Positions 1 through 6,224 of a stretch of 6,224 nucleotides of DNA are shown one piece after another. The stretch comes from Bacteroidales bacterium (GTDB lineage Bacteria > Bacteroidota > Bacteroidia > Bacteroidales > JAADGE01). The notes below the pieces were generated by a model. It was not told where the DNA came from. It saw only the letters and a list, made by a program, of their open reading frames with translations, and made no database searches. Position numbers and translations under genes: made by a program. Where the stretch lies: positions 1-6,224 of the forward strand of contig JALSMF010000454.1 of the NCBI GenBank assembly GCA_026987795.1, in the 5' to 3' direction. How positions within the stretch are numbered: position 1 is the stretch's first letter; each line of letters opens with the position of its first letter.

Positions 1-1617
1 AACAACGTTATTTGATGTTGAGATATTAATATTTTGAATAACAGGCGTATATCCTGTTTTTGATGCTTTAATATCGTAGGTATTTTCCATAACACCCGAA
101 ACGGTATAACTTCCGGAAGCATCTGTATAAACAGGTGAAATGCCTGCTTCGTTTAAGAATTCTATTTTAACGTTTTCCAAAGGATTGCCGGTGCCGTCTT
201 CTGTTACGGTACCGGTTACGGTAACTGTGCTTGCTTGTTGCAATACTACATTTTGTATTGTTGTTGTTTCCCAGTCAGAAACCGTTACGCTTATTGTTTG
301 TGAAATATATCCGTAAGAGGAATATGTAACATCATAAGTTCCCGGAGCAACGGGTCGGTAATAATCTCCGTTTACGGGGTCTGTAACAACCCATGAGTTA
401 TCTTTGTCAAATCCCGCAATTTCAATTTTTGCATCAAGCGGGTCGCCGTTTGTGTTTTTTACGGTTCCGTTTATTCCGTATTTTGCTTCTTTAATATAGT
501 TTAGCAAAGACTGTTTGTTATAGTTCCAATATGCGGGAAGCAGGTCTGTTGAAAGTAATTTAACGGATGAAAGTTCTACGGTTACTTCTTTGCAGTGGTT
601 AAAATATGTCATATAATCTTGCCTTCCTCCGGCAATAACATACCAATCTCCTCCTTCCGTAATACCTGATGATGTTATGCCTGTCATATAAGAAGCATTT
701 TGCAGCCTTGCGGTATCAACATAATTTTTGCATATTTTTTGTAACCATACATTGTCAGCATGGGCATTGTCTGCTGTTGTCCAAGTATCCCAAGGATAAT
801 TCATTACTTCCGCACCTCCGTGGAAGTTGGCAGACATAACAAATCGGTGATTTTCTGCAAATGTCATCATATCTTGCGTTTCTTGACTGTAAGGAGTATT
901 TGCTCCTGTTCTCGGGTCGGGAAAGTCGCGGTTCGGGTCTGTTCCGTCTGCCAGGTACCTGACGGCACCTGAAACATCATTATTTCCTCCGTTATAGGTT
1001 CCGTCGGGGTTTGCATTGGGGTTAATGTATATTTCAAAATTATTAACTAAATCGGTAACTTCCGCATCAGTTCCGTAGTTTGACAGTAAATAATCGGCAA
1101 GTCTCAGCATTAAGACATATCCTGCAATTTCATCGCCGTGCATTGATGAGGTATAGAAAAATTCGGGTTCCTGTTCGTGTGTTGCAACATTATCCGATAT
1201 TTTTAAAACAAGGATAAGACGTCCGTTTTGGCTGTATCCTATCGTGTCTAAATCGCAAACAGCAGGATAATTTGTTTGAAAATCCTGCATCATTTGGACG
1301 TATACGTCGTAGGTGGGATATCTGTCCCATGTTGCCATATCGGCAACTGTTGTTGCCATATTTATCACTTTTGCATTATTGTTGTTATGCAAAGGGAGTT
1401 TTTCAATTTTGTAATTCAACTTATTGAATTCTTCAAATTCTTTATCGTTTGCATAAGCCCAAACAGTATTGTTTTTGACATTATCAATTGAGATTATGCG
1501 TGTAATTTTATTTATTTCAGACTTGTTATTAATCCGAAATTTAAAATAATGAGACTGAGAGTAACTTTGTAAGCCGGAAAATAAAATTGCAAATAAAAAT
1601 AGTGTAATCTTTTTCAT
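1..1617 (-). CDS. Secreted M14 (N/E-type) zinc carboxypeptidase with tandem regulatory-like domains, 3' end cut by window edge
   Basis: This is a secreted metallocarboxypeptidase that removes single residues from peptide C-termini. The start is ATG at 1617 and 539 codons stay open to the window edge. Residues 1-21 are a signal peptide ending SYSQ, and about 22-80 look like a short N-terminal pro-region. The catalytic domain spans about 95-365. Zinc ligands are H160 and E163 (in HGDE) and H266 (in FHGG). Substrate-binding residues are R220 and N229-R230 (DPNRDFP), with Y326, Q333 (GGRQD) and catalytic E348 (VTVELSS). The spacings, including Y326 to E348, match N/E-type enzymes such as carboxypeptidase D as I recall them. 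D277 falls where those enzymes carry the Asp that selects Lys or Arg. Residues 380-459 form the transthyretin-like domain usual after this catalytic domain. Residues 464-539 form a second regulatory-like beta domain. A C-terminal sorting domain may lie off the left edge. The terminator upstream suggests its own transcription unit. Family assignment is firm; the basic-residue preference is inferred. Confidence 0.93.
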   Translation of the reverse strand, partial: MKKITLFLFAILFSGLQSYSQSHYFKFRINNKSEINKITRIISIDNVKNNTVWAYANDKEFEEFNKLNYKIEKLPLHNNNNAKVINMATTVADMATWDRYPTYDVYVQMMQDFQTNYPAVCDLDTIGYSQNGRLILVLKISDNVATHEQEPEFFYTSSMHGDEIAGYVLMLRLADYLLSNYGTDAEVTDLVNNFEIYINPNANPDGTYNGGNNDVSGAVRYLADGTDPNRDFPDPRTGANTPYSQETQDMMTFAENHRFVMSANFHGGAEVMNYPWDTWTTADNAHADNVWLQKICKNYVDTARLQNASYMTGITSSGITEGGDWYVIAGGRQDYMTYFNHCKEVTVELSSVKLLSTDLLPAYWNYNKQSLLNYIKEAKYGINGTVKNTNGDPLDAKIEIAGFDKDNSWVVTDPVNGDYYRPVAPGTYDVTYSSYGYISQTISVTVSDWETTTIQNVVLQQASTVTVTGTVTEDGTGNPLENVKIEFLNEAGISPVYTDASGSYTVSGVMENTYDIKASKTGYTPVIQNINISTSNNVV

Positions 1618-1776
1618 CTGGTTTAATTATATTATGCAGTTTGTAAAAAATAACAATGATTTAACTGTTTATAAGAGATAATAAATAAGTTTTTGGTTGC
1701 ATCAATTATTTTTCATATACTATTTTATACGTTTTTTTAAGACGTATGTTTCAAGAATTGCAGGATAAAATATAAA
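1618..1776. other. AT-rich intergenic region upstream of the carboxypeptidase gene
   Basis: This stretch lies between the terminator of the beta-barrel gene and the ATG of the carboxypeptidase gene and should hold the latter's promoter. I find no exact match to the Bacteroidota -7 element TAnnTTTG on the minus strand here. The bases just before the ATG are A-rich (ATTAAACCAG), with no strong Shine-Dalgarno sequence. No convincing small ORF or RNA gene is visible. Confidence 0.5.
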
Positions 1777-1816
1777 ATTAAAGGACGCTTTCTGCAACCG
1801 AAAACGTCCTTTTAAT
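1777..1816 (-). terminator. Intrinsic terminator after the beta-barrel gene
   Basis: Read on the minus strand, positions 1812 to 1780 form a 13-bp stem (AAAGGACGTTTTC paired with GAAAGCGTCCTTT, one G-T wobble) around a 7-base loop GGTTGCA. Outer A/T bases to 1816 and 1777 extend the pairing if one base is bulged. A T-rich tail (TTTAATTTTATATTTTAT) follows. The hairpin begins 18 bases past the beta-barrel stop codon. T-rich sequence also flanks the other side, so it could work in both directions, but no plus-strand gene ends here. It separates the four-gene group from the carboxypeptidase gene. Confidence 0.88.
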
Positions 1817-1833
1817 TTTTTTACATAATGTTT

Positions 1834-2535
1834 TTATAAATCAATATAAAATGCAAGGCTGAAGGCTACATTCTTGTGTTTTAAAGTTAAATCTTCAATT
1901 GTTGAGTTATCATTATCGTTTTTTTTATTAAGCCATCCGTCAACAATTCCGTTGTTATATTGCACTGTCAGAGATAGGTGCAGATTATCTTCAATATTAT
2001 AAACAGCACCTGCACCGGCTGTAAGGTAAAAATCAATAAAGTTTAGAACAGAAGTCGGCTTATATTCATCTGTATATAATCCGGCGTTTAAATTGTCTGT
2101 TAAAACTCTTGAAGAACTTAATTTAAATCCTGTTCCGACACCGAAATTTATCAGAGCCTGAAAGTCTTGTGCAACATCAAATTGTCCGTTAAAGTTTACC
2201 GGGACTTGTAAAAATTGGACTTTAAAATCTTCTGTCCTGTCAATGACAACAGGATTTGTAGATTCGTTTGTTTGGTGTATGCCGAATTTCTGCCAAGTAA
2301 AAATACCTGATACGTCCACATTAAAATTATCGGAAAATTTGTATCTTATCGAAGGTCCGAATCCCATACCTAACTTAACTCCGTCAGATTCGTAAGAGTA
2401 TAATGAGTCTCCGTCAGTCATTGATGTCCAATTTAATGTAGGAATGGCTCTTAATCCGAATGATATGCCTTTTTGTGCAAAAAGCCCTGAAACTGTAAAG
2501 GTTAATACAGCTGCAAATAATAAAACTTTTTTCAT
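1834..2535 (-). CDS. Outer-membrane beta-barrel protein (PorT / OMP beta-barrel-like)
   Basis: This is a 233-residue protein predicted to be a small beta barrel in the outer membrane. Residues 1-20 are a signal peptide ending GLFA, with Gln at the mature N-terminus. The rest alternates polar and hydrophobic residues in short strands, for example 54-66 (VKLGMGFGPSIRY), 71-81, 105-117, 125-139, 166-180 and 185-195, separated by Asn/Asp-rich loops. The segment QFLQVPVNFNG (107-117) resembles the central 'YLEIPL' strand common in Bacteroidota barrels of this type. The protein ends in an aromatic strand, NVAFSLAFYIDL (222-233), typical of barrel C-termini. The length suits an eight-strand barrel. 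Its start lies 52 bases after the coiled-coil gene, and a strong terminator follows, so it is the last gene of the group. A -7-like element in the gap may give it extra transcription. Barrel fold and location are well supported; its ligand or partner cannot be read from sequence. Confidence 0.85.
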   Translation of the reverse strand: MKKVLLFAAVLTFTVSGLFAQKGISFGLRAIPTLNWTSMTDGDSLYSYESDGVKLGMGFGPSIRYKFSDNFNVDVSGIFTWQKFGIHQTNESTNPVVIDRTEDFKVQFLQVPVNFNGQFDVAQDFQALINFGVGTGFKLSSSRVLTDNLNAGLYTDEYKPTSVLNFIDFYLTAGAGAVYNIEDNLHLSLTVQYNNGIVDGWLNKKNDNDNSTIEDLTLKHKNVAFSLAFYIDL

Positions 2536-2574
2536 AATTTATCTTTTTTAATAGTTAACAAAGTGATTAAAATG

Positions 2575-2582
2575 CAAATATA
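2575..2582 (-). promoter_or_regulatory. Possible Bacteroidota -7 promoter element (TATATTTG) before the beta-barrel gene
   Basis: On the minus strand these bases read TATATTTG, an exact match to the Bacteroidota -7 consensus TAnnTTTG. They lie in the gap between the coiled-coil gene and the barrel gene, 39 bases before the barrel ATG. A transcript starting just downstream would have a leader of about 30-35 bases, which is reasonable. No TTG-type -33 element is seen at the expected distance, so the call rests on one box in AT-rich DNA. Confidence 0.35.
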
Positions 2583-2587
2583 CTTAT

Positions 2588-3286
2588 TTATTTAATTTCG
2601 TTAATAAGGTTTGTAAGTTTTAGGATTTCTTCTTTTTTTTCTGTTACTTTTTCGGTTAAAGTTTCAACATTTTCTTTGTTGGTTTCTATTTTAGCGGATT
2701 TTTCTTCATTTTCTTTTTTTAAGTCTTCAATTGTTTGTTTGTTTTTTTCAATGTCATTTGCCAGTGTTTCATTTTCTTTAATTGTATTTTCTTTTTCTTT
2801 TTCTGTCTTGGCGAGTTCTTTATTAAGTTCTGCAAGCTTTTCGTTGTAGTGTGCTCTCAGAAATTCAACGGAAAAATCTTTAAGAATTGACATAAGAGCC
2901 GAATACTCATTCGGGTTATCAGTTTTATTAAGATAAATGTCGTAACCGAATTTAATAAAGACGTTCATATCGGTGGTATTATTGTCTTTATTTCTGTTAA
3001 AACGGGTGTAAAAGTCCATAGTTCTGGATGTTACTGCAGGAAAAACGGCTTCTTCCGCTTTAAGATCGTCTCCTCTGTCATTTTTCAGTTTTAAATCGTA
3101 TTTTCTTTTGAGGTAATTTTTCCATGCTTTTTTTGCTTCACTTGCATCAGGTTCGAATGTTATTGTAATACAAGGTCTTGCTTTATCATCATTAATTGCG
3201 GTTCCGTCTTTAATATTGAAAATTTGTGATTTTCCGGTTACGGAAATTAAAAATGCAATGATTGAGAGAAGTATAAGTTTTTTCAT
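2588..3286 (-). CDS. Secreted protein with conserved-looking head and long C-terminal coiled coil, function unknown
   Basis: This is a 232-residue protein whose function I do not recognise. Residues 1-20 form a signal peptide (MKKLILLSIIAFLISV, ending GKS before Gln21), so it should be exported to the periplasm or cell surface. No lipobox Cys and no later membrane segment is present. Residues about 22-140 look like a compact domain. It has strand-like CITITFEP (39-46), a Trp-containing helix (AKKAWKNYLKRKYDLKLK, 51-68), an AEEAVFP turn (77-83) and paired strands DMNVFIKFGYDIYLN (106-120). Similar W-NYL-K and GYDIYL patterns occur, as I recall, in uncharacterised Bacteroidota proteins. Residues about 142-230 are a nearly uninterrupted Lys/Glu/Asn helix with heptad Leu/Ile spacing, a coiled coil of roughly 90 residues without proline. 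The gene lies 39 bases after the DUF3999 gene and 52 before the barrel gene, which suggests co-transcription. A structural or tethering role in the envelope is inferred from shape and context only. Confidence 0.85.
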   Translation of the reverse strand: MKKLILLSIIAFLISVTGKSQIFNIKDGTAINDDKARPCITITFEPDASEAKKAWKNYLKRKYDLKLKNDRGDDLKAEEAVFPAVTSRTMDFYTRFNRNKDNNTTDMNVFIKFGYDIYLNKTDNPNEYSALMSILKDFSVEFLRAHYNEKLAELNKELAKTEKEKENTIKENETLANDIEKNKQTIEDLKKENEEKSAKIETNKENVETLTEKVTEKKEEILKLTNLINEIK

Positions 3287-3325
3287 AATTAAGGATTTTG
3301 TATTAATATTTTGAAAGGTATAAAT

Positions 3326-4579
3326 TTAAGATTTTTTATTTTCAGTATACTGTTTTATTAATAAAACACTTACAATTATAAGAATAATTGCCGTTACTCC
3401 TACCGATAACCACAAATATTTTAAAGGAAAGTTCCATATTGTTTTAACTTTCTCTGCAGAAATACTTCTTTTTCTGATGTTATAAACATAGGCTTCGGGC
3501 AGTATTTCAGGGATTGTATCTTTAAAATACGGTAAGTCATAGCTGGGGAAATTTGCACTTTTGCTTCCGAAAAGTAATTTGTATTTTTTATCCGGCTCTA
3601 AGTATGCAATAAGGTAATTTTTTAACTGATAAGCATTTACTTTATATATTTTTAAAGGTTGATTATCTTTATTGTCTACTATGAAAACAATTTTTTTTGC
3701 TTTGTAATCGGCAAGATTTATCCTATTGCTTTTTAGTGAACCGAACCAAAAATCTTTATTCATTTGGTCATAAAATTCTTCTCCGGGTGCGTAGTCTGAT
3801 GTTGTATCTTTTTTTTGCATATGAACTTTTCTGAGATAAAATTCCGGACCGTGTATTCCGAATGTAAGCATATCAATAAACTGAGCTTCGTCAAATTCTA
3901 TTGTTACGATGCTTTTATTCAAAGTATCTTTTTGAATAATTCGCGGTTTCGGTAATTGGACATATTCCGCACGTATGTCTGCTAAATCATGATAATAAAC
4001 ATCTGTAATGTCAATACTTTTTTCATCGTAATCGTGAAATAAAATTTTGTAATATTTAAAACTGCTCCTCGGCAAGTTCATAACTTTTATTTCTGTAGTA
4101 TCGGCATTAGAGATATCCGGAACGGTAGGGTAATTGTTTCGTAAAATAAACCATCTTTTTTCGTCATTGCTGCCCGATATTTTTATAAAAACAGGATTGT
4201 GAGTATTTATAACTTTAAAAATTAAGTTTGATATTTCTGCATTTCCTGTATTTTCAGTAATTACTTCCGTAAAATGTTTAAATTTTCGGTATTTGTTTTT
4301 AAGAATTTTCAGTTTTGTTTGCTTCCCTTTGTCGTAAATTATTTTTTCTTGTTTTAATATATACTGAATTTCATTATTTTTATTATCAAACAATCGGATA
4401 TCCGGAAAACCGTGATGCAACTGTGAAGTTATTTCCGGGCTTAAAAATATTTTGTAGTAAGTTGCTTTGTCAACATTGTTTATTTTTGCCTGATTGCTGA
4501 ATATTTGAGATACGGCTGATAATTCAGCAAATATTATAAATATTAATAAAAGTGTGTATTTTTTTAATATTATACTCAT
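3326..4579 (-). CDS. DUF3999-family protein, periplasmic ectodomain with C-terminal membrane anchor
   Basis: Function is unknown; this is a 417-residue member of the DUF3999 family. I start it at ATG 4579, directly before a signal peptide (MSIILKKYTLLLIFII, ending AVSQ near residue 25). The mature part is beta-rich. PDIRLFDNKNNEIQY (59-73) matches the family's N-terminal 'DLRVFN..G..VP' region. GSNDEKRWFIL (136-146) followed by FKYYKILF (174-181) resembles a galactose-binding-like (discoidin) sandwich. DNKDNQPLKIYKV (302-314) and the YLEPDKKYKLLFGS to YDL stretch (326-349) match late family motifs. A single membrane helix at about 387-408 is followed by a short Lys-rich tail, so the ectodomain should face the periplasm. 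It starts 10 bases after the DUF2339 stop, and these families are commonly paired, which implies a joint role in the inner membrane. The family call comes from motif recall, without a profile search. Confidence 0.85.
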   Translation of the reverse strand: MSIILKKYTLLLIFIIFAELSAVSQIFSNQAKINNVDKATYYKIFLSPEITSQLHHGFPDIRLFDNKNNEIQYILKQEKIIYDKGKQTKLKILKNKYRKFKHFTEVITENTGNAEISNLIFKVINTHNPVFIKISGSNDEKRWFILRNNYPTVPDISNADTTEIKVMNLPRSSFKYYKILFHDYDEKSIDITDVYYHDLADIRAEYVQLPKPRIIQKDTLNKSIVTIEFDEAQFIDMLTFGIHGPEFYLRKVHMQKKDTTSDYAPGEEFYDQMNKDFWFGSLKSNRINLADYKAKKIVFIVDNKDNQPLKIYKVNAYQLKNYLIAYLEPDKKYKLLFGSKSANFPSYDLPYFKDTIPEILPEAYVYNIRKRSISAEKVKTIWNFPLKYLWLSVGVTAIILIIVSVLLIKQYTENKKS

Positions 4580-4603
4580 ATTGTTTCGCTTATAACCGTT
4601 CAA
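4580..4603 (-). promoter_or_regulatory. Start-site choice region: TTG at 4603 versus ATG at 4579
   Basis: The DUF3999 frame can be extended upstream to a TTG at 4603, which would overlap the end of the DUF2339 gene by 14 bases and add eight residues (LNGYKRNN). The ATG at 4579 is preferred. It is a stronger codon, it directly precedes a well-formed signal peptide, and it lies 10 bases past the upstream TAA, a spacing that suits translational coupling. The bases between (TAAGCGAAACAAT) are A-rich with no strong Shine-Dalgarno sequence. Confidence 0.6.
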
Positions 4604-6224
4604 ATAATCTTTGTCTTACAAAAGCCGTAAAAAGAATTATCAACCCTAAAACCGTAAAACTTGCTATTTGTTGTCCTGTGCTTATTTCCGGAAAATCAAA
4701 GATAAAGGATTTAATAATAACAACAAATAAAATAAACATTGCAATTTTCACCAAGTCTCTGTCTTTAAAGAGTACTGCCGAAAATGAAATAATAAAAGCC
4801 GAAATCATCCAAAATAAAGAGTACATAAAATGATGAGTTTCTGACAGAGTAGTGCTTATCGGAGTTCCCGACCCGAAAGCTTTTATAACGGCTAAATGGT
4901 CTAATTCGGAAGATAAAACAGCGATTACGGAGAATGTTAAAAACCACTTAGCAATTTTATTTATTCCGCCGCTTAATTTTCTGATATTCAAATATGAAAA
5001 ATAAAATATAAAGAGAATTACGGCAATCATATAAACGTGATCGTTAAATTTCATAATTGATACGGACGGGTTTGACAACAAATGGTCTCTTACGGAGATT
5101 ATTTCGTATAAATAGAACGCAAAAAATAATATAAATGAGAAAACACCCAGTATTGCAGCCGAGATTTTAAGAAATTTACTTTTTATGAAATTCAGAATAA
5201 TTAAAACAGCCAAGATAAAAGAAAAGTTATATATGCCGAGATAAATATTTATCATATTCATATCTCTTACGGTAACGGTTATCTTATATAAAATTTCTGT
5301 ATAAAGAGAAATATATAAGGCACCTACTGCAATAACAGAAATAAATATACGCAGCCAACTCATTTTTATCGGCTTAATAAGATATACGTCTTTGCTTTTT
5401 CCTGAAATAACGGCATTTAAGCCTAATCCTAAGCTTGTCATTAATCCTGATACAAAACTTTTATTTATCAGTAACTTTTTTTCGGGGGCATTAAATGAAA
5501 TTGCAAAAAAGTTATCAATAACGTCAAAAACAAAACTTGCAATAAGACCTAACATTAAGAACGCCGTCACAAATCTCAGCATTTTTATCTCTAATTTTAC
5601 AGAAAGCCACATTAACAGGACTGTTTCGACAGCCCAAATCATAGTCAGAGATTTGCCGACTAATTCTACAGGCGGTATTAGGGTAAGAAAAAGCAGACTT
5701 ATTATACCGAAAAAGTAAATAAGCTGGTCTGAAGTTGATTTTTTTATAAATATTACGATAATTAAGAAAATTAAATTAAAAACCGCTGCAAGTGCAGTAA
5801 AAACACCTTTGTAGTCAGGGTTTAAAATTTGAAGCAAATACATTCCGATTGAATAATAAATTAAATTTATTACTACAACCATCATCAACTCGTAAAGTCT
5901 ATACTCTTTTTCGTGTTTTATGTGGTATATAACAGACAAAACAATCATTACAAAATAAATTAAATTCAGCATTATGAAATTTGTCTGAAAATTTTCATAG
6001 ATTTCATTCTGATATGCATATCTTGTAATTAATATCATATAAATACCCGTAAAAAGAGACGGCACTATTTTTATCAGGAAGTTATTAAACTTAAGGGATA
6101 TAAAAACCGCTCCTATGTTAAGAAGCAGTAAATAAAGAAGGAGTAATGTGTTATTTTCCGTATAAATATCAGAAAAAAGAGGTGCTGAAAAACCAACTGT
6201 TATTGCCAGAAAAAGTAACTCAAA
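4590..6224 (-). CDS. DUF2339-family polytopic inner-membrane protein, 5' end cut by window edge
   Basis: Function is unknown; this is the C-terminal 544 residues of a DUF2339-family integral membrane protein. The frame is open to the right edge, so the true start is outside. The GTG at 6065 is only an internal Val, because 53 more in-frame codons upstream continue the family pattern. About 18 hydrophobic helices can be counted, separated by short loops, with no soluble domain. Family-like signatures include GFSAPLF at about 11-17 followed by LLLLYLLLLNIG, the WAVETVLLMW helix at 197-206, and near the end KSFIFDF (505-511) followed by the last helix and a basic RQRLFERL tail. The acidic residue in the WAVET helix and the Lys and Asp of KSFIFDF lie in or beside membrane helices. 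The gene heads the visible group and is followed after 10 bases by its usual DUF3999 partner. Transport or envelope-polymer handling has been guessed for such proteins but nothing here settles it. The N-terminal part, often carrying a coiled coil, is not visible. Confidence 0.9.
   Translation of the reverse strand, partial: FELLFLAITVGFSAPLFSDIYTENNTLLLLYLLLLNIGAVFISLKFNNFLIKIVPSLFTGIYMILITRYAYQNEIYENFQTNFIMLNLIYFVMIVLSVIYHIKHEKEYRLYELMMVVVINLIYYSIGMYLLQILNPDYKGVFTALAAVFNLIFLIIVIFIKKSTSDQLIYFFGIISLLFLTLIPPVELVGKSLTMIWAVETVLLMWLSVKLEIKMLRFVTAFLMLGLIASFVFDVIDNFFAISFNAPEKKLLINKSFVSGLMTSLGLGLNAVISGKSKDVYLIKPIKMSWLRIFISVIAVGALYISLYTEILYKITVTVRDMNMINIYLGIYNFSFILAVLIILNFIKSKFLKISAAILGVFSFILFFAFYLYEIISVRDHLLSNPSVSIMKFNDHVYMIAVILFIFYFSYLNIRKLSGGINKIAKWFLTFSVIAVLSSELDHLAVIKAFGSGTPISTTLSETHHFMYSLFWMISAFIISFSAVLFKDRDLVKIAMFILFVVIIKSFIFDFPEISTGQQIASFTVLGLIILFTAFVRQRLFERL

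Noticed and set aside
760..972. Plus-strand ORF of 70 codons, and another at 1276-1491
   Set aside because: Both lie antisense inside the carboxypeptidase catalytic domain, whose reading frame carries all expected zinc and catalytic residues. Their Cys/His/Ile-rich products look like reverse-frame shadows.
1650..1725. Promoter for the carboxypeptidase gene (TTG followed about 22 bases later by TATCTCTT on the minus strand)
   Set aside because: The -7 box has two mismatches to TAnnTTTG and the spacing is longer than usual; this is not distinguishable from chance in AT-rich DNA.
2632..2641. Run of eight A on the coding strand of the coiled-coil gene as a programmed frameshift site (a similar run is near 1919-1926 in the barrel gene)
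   Set aside because: A -1 shift would only give a short unrelated tail ending soon after. Such runs are expected from Lys codons in an AT-rich genome, and no stimulating stem-loop is evident.
2630..2830. Strong pyrimidine bias on the plus strand as a structural DNA element
   Set aside because: It is fully explained by the Lys/Glu codons of the coiled coil on the minus strand.
4315..4833. Plus-strand ORFs at 4315-4500 and 4552-4833
   Set aside because: They are antisense to the DUF3999 and DUF2339 genes, whose frames show family motifs; no start-site signal or recognisable domain supports them.
4765..4947. Minus-strand 60-codon ORF in another frame of the DUF2339 gene
   Set aside because: It lies entirely inside the real membrane-protein frame and encodes nothing recognisable.
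5392..5718. Plus-strand ORF of 108 codons
   Set aside because: It is antisense to the DUF2339 gene across helices with family signatures; the product is low-complexity shadow sequence.
6063..6065. GTG as the start of the DUF2339 gene
   Set aside because: The frame stays open for 53 codons upstream to the window edge and those codons encode two helices fitting the family, so the GTG is an internal Val.

Overview
The window is AT-rich DNA (roughly two thirds A+T by eye) in which every gene I can support lies on the minus strand. The organism is most likely a member of the Bacteroidota, probably class Bacteroidia. The signs are Bacteroidota-style signal peptides ending in AQ or SQ, start sites preceded by A-rich stretches instead of strong Shine-Dalgarno sequences, a TAnnTTTG-type -7 promoter element, and a secreted M14 peptidase carrying regulatory-like beta domains. 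No RNA gene, insertion sequence, CRISPR array or phage gene is visible.

In the direction of transcription (right to left), the window opens inside a large polytopic inner-membrane protein of the DUF2339 family (6224 to 4590, N-terminus off the right edge). Ten bases after its stop comes a DUF3999-family protein (4579 to 3326), with a signal peptide, a beta-rich ectodomain and one C-terminal membrane anchor. These two families are known neighbours in many bacteria. After 39 bases comes a small secreted protein with a conserved-looking head and a long Lys/Glu-rich coiled coil (3286 to 2588). After 52 bases comes an outer-membrane beta-barrel protein (2535 to 1834). A strong intrinsic terminator (about 1777 to 1816) closes this group.

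A 216-base gap that contains the terminator separates the group from the last gene, a secreted zinc carboxypeptidase of family M14, N/E type (1617 to beyond position 1). Its complete catalytic domain is followed by two beta-sandwich regulatory-like domains. Its C-terminus is off the left edge; a type IX secretion sorting domain there would be typical, but it is not visible. This gene appears as a long open frame with no stop inside the window.

The four right-hand genes look like one transcription unit. By predicted location they cover the whole envelope: polytopic inner-membrane protein, anchored periplasmic beta protein, periplasmic coiled coil and outer-membrane barrel. That they form one assembly is an inference from gene order and topology. 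The first two have no established function, and the coiled-coil protein is not one I can assign. The carboxypeptidase is probably a separate unit that trims C-terminal residues, likely Lys or Arg, from peptides outside the cell.
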